The position numbers were made by a program, and so were the translations under genes. Shown here piece by piece: positions 57,192 to 64,000 of a DNA stretch of 64,000 nt (positions within the stretch are counted from its first letter, which is position 1; each line of letters opens with the position of its first letter). The notes beneath the pieces were generated by a model that did no database searches, was not told the DNA's origin, and was given only the letters and a program-made list of their open reading frames with translations. This DNA comes from Kingdonia uniflora (lineage: Eukaryota; Streptophyta; Magnoliopsida; Ranunculales; Circaeasteraceae): assembly GCA_014058105.1 (NCBI GenBank), contig JACGCM010002399.1:1650289-1714288 (forward strand), in the 5' to 3' direction.

Positions 57192-59114
57192 TTTAGAATA
57201 TGCGCCTCAAAATAGAAGAATTAGATAATGAGCTCGCTAAAGAGAAAAACGCCTTAGCATCCCTATTAACTTCGCAAGCAGAGCTACAGGTTAGAGAAGA
57301 GCAAGAAATATTTGACTTATATGTTGCATTACTGTAGAGCTACAAAGTAAAATTTAGAAAAAGAGAAATAGATCTTAAATGTGTTAGAAGTTTTAGGGGC
57401 AATGGTAATCAAATGGGTCTAGATAATGCCAAAGTGTTGAGAAAGTTGAAACATAGAAAATGTGTACCTTAAAATTGGATGTAGGTGTTATTGTCATCAA
57501 ACTGGGATCATACTTTGGCCTTAAGCTTAGAAGCAGTCTCATAATGGTAGAATGTTAGAAAATTTAAATTTGTTAAAAATTAGAAAGTCTCTTGTATTAT
57601 GATTAAATGTGTTTGTGGAGTGTTTTTGAATCGAACTTGATATATTGTATCTGTGATGCAGGTCGAATTGGAGTCTGCTCGCTTGTGTGAGCAAGAGACG
57701 CTCCAATATAACCAAGAGTATACGGCAGAGTTTGACTGGATGCTAGAGGCAACTAAAGATAAGGAGGATCAACATGTCAAAGCAAGTTTGTCGAAGCAAC
57801 ATAAACTGTTGATGACCTAACTCGGAAGATCGAGGGAAAAGATGCCAAAATTGAAAAAGGGAAAAAAGAGCTCACAAAGGCGAATGAGAAGACAACAAAT
57901 CTCAAAAGTCAGAATGATGTGTTGATGTTGAGGAGTAAGGAGGTGGACATGGCTCGATACTGTATCCAATTGTTAAAAGAGATAAAGAAAGAGTTTTGAG
58001 GTTTTGCGGCCAGTCTGAAGGGTTAAATGGCTAGAATAATAGACGAACTTAAAAAATCTTGAGTTGATCTGGCTAATTCTACAAGTACTGCTGTAGAGTT
58101 AAGGAGTAAACTGGCTAGGAAAGAAAATGAGCTTGAAAAAGCTTGAGCTGATCTGGCCCATTCTGAAAGTGTGGCTGGTCAATTGTGTGAGGCTTTACCC
58201 GCTAAGGACTTGGATTTCCGTATGGCTCAAAGACAATGTGATGAATTAAATAAGAAGGTGGCCCAATTGATGGTAGATTTGGCTGCGACCAATTTGTATG
58301 TCAAGAAGGCTAAGGCTAGAGAGTTATCGAAGAAGAAAAAAGGCGATGCCAGGGTCTCCATTGTAAAAGTGGATGTGCCTGATTTATCAGCTCGAATTAG
58401 AGAGATGGAGGGAGATGTAGCTTACATTCAAGCTCACGTACTAAGAGGAAATGAACATTTAAGGGAGAGCAAAGGTAAGTTGGACATAACTCTTGACAGA
58501 GAGCGTGAGTTAGAGGGGGTGATCAGAGGTAAGGATCAGTTGTTAAGGAAGAAAGATGAATTGTTAAAAAAGCCTCCTGCTGGGGGAAGTACATCGAAAG
58601 ATGGAGACCTTAAGGAACTTTGAGCCCAGCTGGCAGAGTTGAGGGTGACAAGTATGGCTGAGTAGAATAAAGTAGTTGAGAAGATGGTGAAGCATAATGT
58701 GATCATGTCATGTGCAAAGGAACATATGACGCAGTAAGACAATTGATACAAAGACTTACAAGAGCGCTATCAGAGATTGAGAGAACATTTTTCCCAGGTA
58801 GTTGTGCTTGAAGTAATGCACTAACAGGGCTAATGGATGTTATTGCCTATATTGTAAAGGAAGTAAGAAGGCTTGAGTTTGAGAGGGATACCTTGCACGA
58901 CTGTCTGGTGGGGGGAGGATGTATTTGTAAAGCCGATATAGATCGAGGAAACTGTATGAACGCTATAGAAATAGATCTAGCTTCTCGACCTGTGGAATTG
59001 GTAGAGCAAGGCAAGATTATTGTAGCTGCTCGATCTCCAAACTTTATGGCTGAACGTCCTCCTATTGTTGGGGAAGGCGTAGCTGACCTCCCATTAGAAG
59101 AGAAGAACGTTTAG
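57192..59114 (+). pseudogene. Antisense gene aORF-2 (coiled coil), copy 2
   Basis: Exon g (about 57192-57290) starts ATGCGCCTCAAAATAG (MRLKIEELDNELAKEKNALA). After a GTTAGAG donor and a roughly 370-bp intron, exon h (57662-59114) starts VELESARLCEQETLQYNQEY. The longest clear block (58171-58623) is MAGQLCEALPAKDLDFRMAQ, then LSARIREMEGDVAYIQAHVL and LRKKDELLKKPPAGGS. It ends IVAARSPNFMAERPP, then ADLPLEEKNV and TAG 59112. Strong heptad pattern, no catalytic motif. Stops are mostly TGA/TAG/TAA single changes. It would be a long cytoplasmic or nuclear coiled-coil protein. Confidence 0.72.
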
Positions 59115-59149
59115 AAGAGGCTTATAGAAATAACCTGTAGAAGTAACTG

Positions 59150-59336
59150 TAGTTGCAGACATATTGGGAGATAAAAACTAGTTTTACCTATGCTTTATCT
59201 TATGTATGATAGATATCTTTGATTGAAAACTAGTATGACCTTTGTTTTAATCGTAGATAAATGTATAGATGGGCGATTGAAAACTAGTATTATCTTTACT
59301 TTAATCTGTATATAGATATCGATTAAAAGCTAGTAT
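59150..59336 (-). repeat. Tandem array of Tat copy 2 (inverted)
   Basis: Three to four units of the 47-bp motif (GAAAACTAGTAT..CCTTTG.TTTAATC) match 9380-9800 in reverse. The array stops at AGCTAGTAT where the LTR of copy 3 begins, marking that insertion point. Confidence 0.85.
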
Positions 59337-59938
59337 TGTAATAGCCTAATTCTGTAAGCTCGTGATGGCTTGAAATTAACTCTTATACCAATGTTCCTGT
59401 GACACAGGTGATTTAGCATGAAACATTATTGAATAGGTAAAAAACCACAACCCCGATTTAAGGATTTTAATAATAGTAACTTTTATTGCTTGAAGCTGAT
59501 ATCTTATTACAAGTGATCACTAGACTTAGAAATACTTAAATCTTGTGAATAAGATGTTTTGGATGTTTTGAGAATCTCGAAAATGCTATTTTCTTGGTTA
59601 TTTCTCATATACTTTTCTGGTATTTGTCTCTTCTGGAACCTTTTCTTTATATAGGCCTTCTCTGCAGTTCTTCATCGTGCAAAAGCACGTTCTCCAGACA
59701 ATATGGTTAGTGGCGGTTGACTGAGTAACTATTAAGTTTGTGAGAGACAGGTGTCTTTGACTTGTTCAGGCTTTTCTGTTTGAGCTCGACAGACATTCTT
59801 CATTAGTTCGCAGAGCAGGTGGCAATGTTGAATGTTGAAGTCATGTGTAGAATGCGTGAGTCTGACATGGAGGTAATTCAAACTGAGACAACTCGATTTG
59901 GTATTAGATTAAGGGGTAGGCCCCTACAATCGCCCCCT
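59337..59938 (-). repeat. 3' LTR of Tat copy 3
   Basis: 602 bp. On the plus strand it runs from TGTAATAGCC to GGCCCCTACA. The minus-strand TATA box is near 59645-59655. No primer site adjoins its left side, so it is not the 5' LTR of copy 2. Confidence 0.9.
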
Positions 59939-60266
59939 AGAAATTAAAGTCACAAGTGGCTTTAGCTGTGAAAGAATATGTGGATATATGGGTATTTGGG
60001 TTTAAAGTTGGAAAAGGAAGGAAAAGATGATGTGGATTTGATTGTGTGGAAAATACGCGTGTTATGGGGGAACGTTTTGCGTTAAATGATGATAGGAATA
60101 CTGATGTACGCGTTGGTTAGGGTTTGGAGAGTTTCGTCTGTATTAAATAATGACGCTTGGGAAAATGTACATGTACATTAAATGTGGGGTTATATAAATA
60201 GTACATATACCGAGGTTTGTGGCAAAATACGCTTGTTTGTTGCCAAATTCTTTGAGTGTTTTGACA
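59939..60266 (+). promoter_or_regulatory. Conserved leader upstream of aORF-a
   Basis: About 330 bp separate the purine tract from ATG 60267. TTATATAAATAGTAC (about 60189) looks like a TATA box about 75 bp before the ATG. The same element occurs in copy 2 (GATATAAATAGTACC, 52547) and in copy 1 inverted (GTACTATTTATATC, about 20537), so an antisense promoter is plausible (inference). Confidence 0.55.
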
Positions 60267-60560
60267 ATGGTGAATACCCGGAGAATGGTTCCTGAAGAGA
60301 GAATTGCTATTGAGATGCAAAAGTTGAAGTTGAAATATTTTGGTGATCAGTCCTTGGAGATGCCTACTCCCGTTCCCGTTCCTTCGACGTATCAAGGTAT
60401 GTCGGAAGACGAAGCGGCTGAAGATGAGGAATATTTTTACTGTATGAGAAGATTTTACCACGTTATCTTGACAGGCGAGCAACATTGGGTTTATCATCAT
60501 ATCCTTGCGAAAGACAATGCTTGGGAGACAGATGCGGGGATCGGTGCAACTGCGGGGTAG
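60267..60560 (+). CDS. Antisense aORF-a, open copy
   Basis: The best-preserved copy: 97 codons from ATG 60267 (MVNTRRMVPEERIAIEMQKL) to TAG 60558. It includes LKYFGDQSLEMPTPVPVPS, GMSEDEAAEDEEYFYCMRRF and LTGEQHWVYHHILAKDN. The charged N-terminus is followed by an acidic middle. It may be a small protein or the first exon of a longer spliced gene. A TATA-like box precedes it by about 75 bp. I do not recognise the family, and all copies occur in this Tat element. Confidence 0.5.
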   Translation: MVNTRRMVPEERIAIEMQKLKLKYFGDQSLEMPTPVPVPSTYQGMSEDEAAEDEEYFYCMRRFYHVILTGEQHWVYHHILAKDNAWETDAGIGATAG

Positions 60561-61512
60561 TTGCGCCGATGTCTTGGGTAGGACTGAATTCTAAGGCCAA
60601 GCCCTCCTCATCTCTATCAACTCTGCGGAGGTGGTGGTCATAAAAGAGGCGGCGATGGTAGTGAAGGAGGAAGACGGAGAATGGAAATTTGTTTCTGTAC
60701 TTCCATTGTTACTTGGCACTAAGAAGACCATCAGTTTGAAGAGTGGGATCAAGCACTGAGTCCTTTTTATTATACCCAGACTTCATCCAAACCAAGCTTC
60801 TGGTCAGAGTAAGATGGTGTAAAAGAAGGAAGACCTACAGTAACTTCCAATGCCTGCTTTGCATTAGAGGATTCTTGGGGTGAAACATCATTGAAGTCAG
60901 ATGAAATGAAGGATTTGAAGTTTTGGAGTGCCTGATATTGGAGTACTTGAAAGACTTGTTATCTGTAAAGTACGTGATGTTGGAGTACTTGGAAAACTTC
61001 TTATCTATAAAGTACCTTTAATTAGTATCCGTGCTGAATAAAATTTGTTATCAAAACTCTGTGCTGATATATGTACAAAATAACTCTAGAAATCGAGCTA
61101 TGAATGATGTGAAGAGTTATGAATATAGCTGGAATGCTATGTGTGAGATTAAAGTGCACAACCTGGTTATAATAAACAAGCTGTAGCATGAAATTTGTTT
61201 AATATATGATGTTTGACCCGGGGGCTAAAATTTGGGAGAGAGAGAAAATTGTAGAAGTTTTCAGATGGGGAACTCAAGCTCAGTGAGGTGGTCTTAAAAA
61301 ATAAGATTTGGAAAGAATAATTTGATATGGAATAGGTGGAACTGACAGAGGTCGATAGGGAGAGATATATTCAGATAGTTTTTCTCAAGATGCTAGGGTT
61401 TTCGATTATGAAAGAATATGATAATATTACGGAATATGGGGATCCGCAACAATCTTGAAAATTGCTAAAATTGGGGGTAAATGAACTTTAAACAGGTGGA
61501 AGAGGATAGACA
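60561..61512 (+). other. Non-coding part of antisense block, copy 3
   Basis: Aligns with 52871-53929. It holds about two units of the 27-bp motif (60948-61020). No supported ORF. Confidence 0.55.
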
Positions 61513-61843
61513 TGGTGTGGAATCGATCTGGGCTAATTCATTATGGCACTGAGGGGTGATTAGCGATAAAGATTGATGAAGTGTGTGGGCAGATTTTTGG
61601 TTGTTGGACTATGATGTTGAGCTGCCAGTTAGGGAGTGTCAATTTAAAGGCTTAGATTGGATGGGTAGGGAGCTGGAGTATGAACGTCATTTTTATAAGG
61701 AGTTGTTTTGGGAAGAAATGGTGGATCCCGCAGCTCGAAAAGATGCTATGAGATTGATTGCTGAAGAGGAGATCAAACTGGAAGATGTGAGAATTGCTGG
61801 AGGCCAGCTGATCGGATGTGGCCCATCAGGACATCAGGGGTGA
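61513..61843 (+). pseudogene. Antisense segment aORF-b, copy 3
   Basis: Reads LLDYDVELPVRECQFKGLDW, MGRELEYERHFYKELFWEEM and PAARKDAMRLIAEEEIKLED, to TGA 61841. It is the most complete of three copies. The likely ATG at 61513 is followed by in-frame stops before the conserved core. Rich in Glu/Arg; no known domain seen. Confidence 0.6.
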
Positions 61844-62161
61844 TTTAGGTGTTATTATATATGAGGTGAATAAAGTGAATATAAATAGGGGTGGTATGAA
61901 TATATGTGAATAGGTTTGAATAATTTGCAAAGAAATAAAACGAGAATAAAGCTTAAATCGATCCTATATTGTTGCGAATGCTGTTTATGACTGTTGTGAA
62001 CAATGGATTTGAATATTTTGAAAATTTTGAGAGCTTTGGAAATGGCGCCGGTACTTCTATAAGTAGATGAAGCAAGAATAGAAAAAACAGGGAGCTTCTG
62101 ATTTTGTCCCTTGTGTAAAAGCTGTGAAAACCCGATTACGTAAGTGTGAGTCATCATAAGT

Positions 62162-62905
62162 ATGGGGAGGTCAGAGGGAGATTTGGAAAATAGAGATAAA
62201 AATAGAATACAATATAGGGAAGCGGATAATAATGGGAAAGTATTTTCACCATAAAGGTACAAGACGTTTAACATTGATAGTAGAAGTGATGCCCCATTTC
62301 CAAAACTGAGGATGGCTCGTGTGAGGTTCAATAACTGCCAGCAGTTAGAGAAAGAAAATATAAATAATGCTTCATCTTCATCATTCAAACGTTTCTCAAC
62401 TTCTAAAAGTTTGAAGAGCAGTGAGAGAGGAAGGAGAAGAAATAGCAAAGATCTCGTGATAAATTAATTGAGAGTGATCAACAGTCCAAGCGTGAGAGAG
62501 TTGCAGAGACTGGGTCATGAAGGTGGTTATACATCAGCATTGTGAGGGAAGGATTTAGTACTGTATCAGACTCACATTCCGACGTAGAAGGTTAGTTGAG
62601 GATTTGTGATGTTTTGCTTTTGAAGATCATATTCTGTGTTAGGCAAATCTAAAAATTACTATTTATAGTAATCTATAAAAGCTCGTTGATATATGATATA
62701 TGAAGGATATATGTATATGGACGATGTATATGTAAAATATAATGATAGATTCCTAGACCTGTATATAGGTCGATCGTGAGGAGTGTTGTGTTGGATCAAA
62801 CCCTAGTCTGTAGAGTTGTAGTAATATGGACATTTCACCTGTCAATGAGGCGTCGACCTCTCGTCGATCGGATTCCGAGATTGTAATTAGTTTGCTCGAG
62901 CATAG
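62162..62905 (+). pseudogene. aORF-1 exon c and start of exon d, copy 3
   Basis: Exon c: ATG 62162 (MGRSEGDLENRDKNRIQYRE), then ARVRFNNCQQLEKENINNAS, ending at the GTTAGT donor (exon end 62590). Exon d begins near 62826 (MDISPVNEASTSRRSDSEIV), parallel to METPTSGRTIESDNVEYENI of copy 1. Homology then breaks at about 62905, cutting the gene. Confidence 0.65.
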
Positions 62906-62990
62906 TCGACTTGGCGCCAGAACCCTGAGTCCACTCAGCTGCCCTGTGGGAAAATTTACTCGCCTCTTCACGTTAGTTAATCTCTTCTTG
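62906..62990. other. Junction between oppositely oriented Tat pieces
   Basis: About 85 bp that I cannot align to either flanking Tat copy. It contains TTGGCGCCAGAACCCTGAG. See the findings. Confidence 0.5.
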
Positions 62991-64000
62991 TTAACCATCA
63001 GCAAGACCCCTCATTACCTCGTCGTTTGAGACTTTTAAACTTTCTCGGTCGGCTGTTAGCACTTTCTTTCTGCTTATACCGAGTTCATTCACCACAAGCC
63101 CTCGAGCTCCATCCCATCTCTTCAGCAACTTTATCCAATAGAGACTCCTTCCAAACGACCCACTTGGATTGAGTACTCATAATCAATACCTTAATACATT
63201 CATCATCAGCAGAGAACATACTATTTTAACATATTAATCTTACACATTATACATTGTTATACTACTTCTGTTTTGGTTGTACAGTCAGAGTTACACACAA
63301 AAGTTCCATGGAATCTTCGTCATCTCTACTAAGCATCACCTTTAAACCCCTATATCTATCTGCGAGGGTCCAACTGCTGATTTTCAGATCGAAAAAAATG
63401 AGGCCGAGTCGAGCTCGTAAAAAAATATGCCCTCCACTTGCAAAAAAAAATTTACCCCATAAAACTTGCAAAACATCCTCATAGAGTAATCCTCCTCTCC
63501 ACTCTCATCCCCCCCCCCCCCCACCCCACGACCCCCCCCCCCTCTCCCACTAATTCTTAGAAGTTCCGAAGCATTTACCACCTCCAGCTACATGTTCCCG
63601 TTCCCTGAACAGGACATGACCATGATGTTTCATAATCCCTTTCAACCAGATTGCTAAGGGGAAGACTCAAACCCGTACCTCCCACTGAGACAGGTACACA
63701 AAAACCTCCACACAGGTCCGCCCTGAATATTTCCATCAAATACTTTATAGAGATCATTCCGTCTAAAACCCTATCTGCTTCTTCTCCCTCTCCAAGTTAG
63801 CCAACAAAAAAGAAGTATTCCTCCCTAGATCCTACAATACAACTCCTAAAATGCCTCCAGCAGTTTTATACAACTACATCCACCTATAGAACCTTGGCTT
63901 TAACAAAATCTTTGAACCATCAGAATTCTGAGGATAGTTACCAATTTTTCAGGGAAATTTGGAAATTGATCAACCCCTATATCTTCCTCCCTATCAGACA
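62991..64000 (+). mobile_element. Tat copy 4 fragment (plus orientation)
   Basis: Aligns with about 13940-14870 of copy 1 in the same orientation, so it carries aORF-1 exons e and d on the minus strand. It continues past the window end. It differs more from copies 1-3 than they do from each other. Confidence 0.75.
63000..64000 (-). pseudogene. aORF-1 exons e (part) and d (part), copy 4
   Basis: Minus strand: exon e about 63000-63175 (KWVVWKESLLDKVAEE), compare KVTRKESLLDNVAQE in copy 1. Exon d from about 63285 upward, with PSNLAKDI-like LPLSNLVERDYETSWSCPV. A stretch at 63370-63545 does not align with copy 1 and includes C-runs at 63509-63522 and 63532-63542, so it is probably an insertion or poorly determined sequence. 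Confidence 0.55.

Larger units (their letters stand above)
51689..59336 (-). mobile_element. Tat copy 2, 3' half (inverted)
   Basis: On the minus strand this is the 3' end of a Tat element: LTR (51689-52289), polypurine tract, antisense genes (therefore on the plus strand) and the start of the tandem array, where copy 3 interrupts it at 59337. gag-pol of this copy is not in the window and should lie beyond 64000 if copy 3 is a simple nested insertion. The uninterrupted antisense block is 6.5 kb (52623-59114) and serves as the reference for copy 1. Confidence 0.85.
59337..62905 (-). mobile_element. Tat copy 3, 3' part (inverted, nested in copy 2)
   Basis: LTR (59337-59938), inverted purine tract (CGCCCCCTAG), aORF-a, aORF-b, aORF-1 exon c and the first bases of exon d. 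Homology ends at about 62905, where the orientation changes. Confidence 0.82.

Noticed and set aside
62910..62930. TTGGCGCCAGAACCC as a second primer binding site
   Set aside because: It shares only TGGCGCC with the Tat site, no LTR end precedes it, and the rest (AGAACCC) does not match TCTGTGGGA.
63509..63542. Poly-C runs as a functional motif
   Set aside because: Low-complexity runs of 14 and 11 C in a poorly aligning stretch are more likely an unstable tract or sequencing problem.

Overview
This window looks like gene-poor plant nuclear DNA, probably from an eudicot. It is AT-rich, has GT-AG introns, and consists mostly of decayed, nested LTR retrotransposons. The only host-gene material I can support is fragmentary. 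It comprises two damaged copies of a gene of the plant family whose proteins begin 'M(A/V)YIPxHKRHSK' (DUF7903 type, recognised by eye): a 3' fragment at 1-1115 and a six-exon copy at 40590-43481. There is also a short pentatricopeptide-repeat (PPR) remnant (44177-44575, minus) and one unidentified terminal exon inside a 299-bp tandem duplication (1223-1803).

Layout. (i) 2937-21382, plus strand: a Ty3/gypsy element of the Tat type, with TG...CA LTRs, a perfect 5-bp target duplication GTAAC, a TGGCGCCGTCTG primer site, gag, protease, RT, RNase H, a second archaeal-type RNase H and integrase. A roughly 47-bp tandem array follows, and then a 10-kb antisense block holding intron-containing genes. 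Two younger elements sit in that block: a hAT-type MITE (11809-12967, 8-bp target duplication) and an internally deleted gypsy element (16380 to about 19375). (ii) 21979-33384, minus strand: a Ty1/copia element with LTRs of about 1.45 kb and an env-like ORF after pol (SIRE/Maximus-like). It abuts (iii) a chromodomain gypsy tandem, 33385-40315, made of a partial copy, a shared LTR, a full copy and an LTR. (iv) The DUF7903-like pseudogene, with a long-inverted-repeat element in intron 2. (v) About 44.7-51.7 kb: a second, divergent Tat family. (vi) 51689-64000: further copies of the first Tat family. Copies 2 and 3 lie on the minus strand, copy 3 inserted into the tandem array of copy 2. A fourth, oppositely oriented piece starts at about 63.0 kb.

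No polyprotein is intact, so everything here would depend on helper elements. Two things stand out. First, the LTRs of an unrelated copia and gypsy element share the same promoter-proximal module: palindromic TCGTTCGAACGA boxes around a conserved spacer, upstream of the TATA box. Second, the Tat family carries antisense genes whose splice sites and phases are conserved between copies. One encodes a plant-transposon-domain-like protein and one a long coiled coil. Many nonsense codons are TAG where a paralogous copy has CAG, which suggests C-to-T decay at methylated CHG sites.

All family names are by-eye recognition of motifs; no database search was possible.
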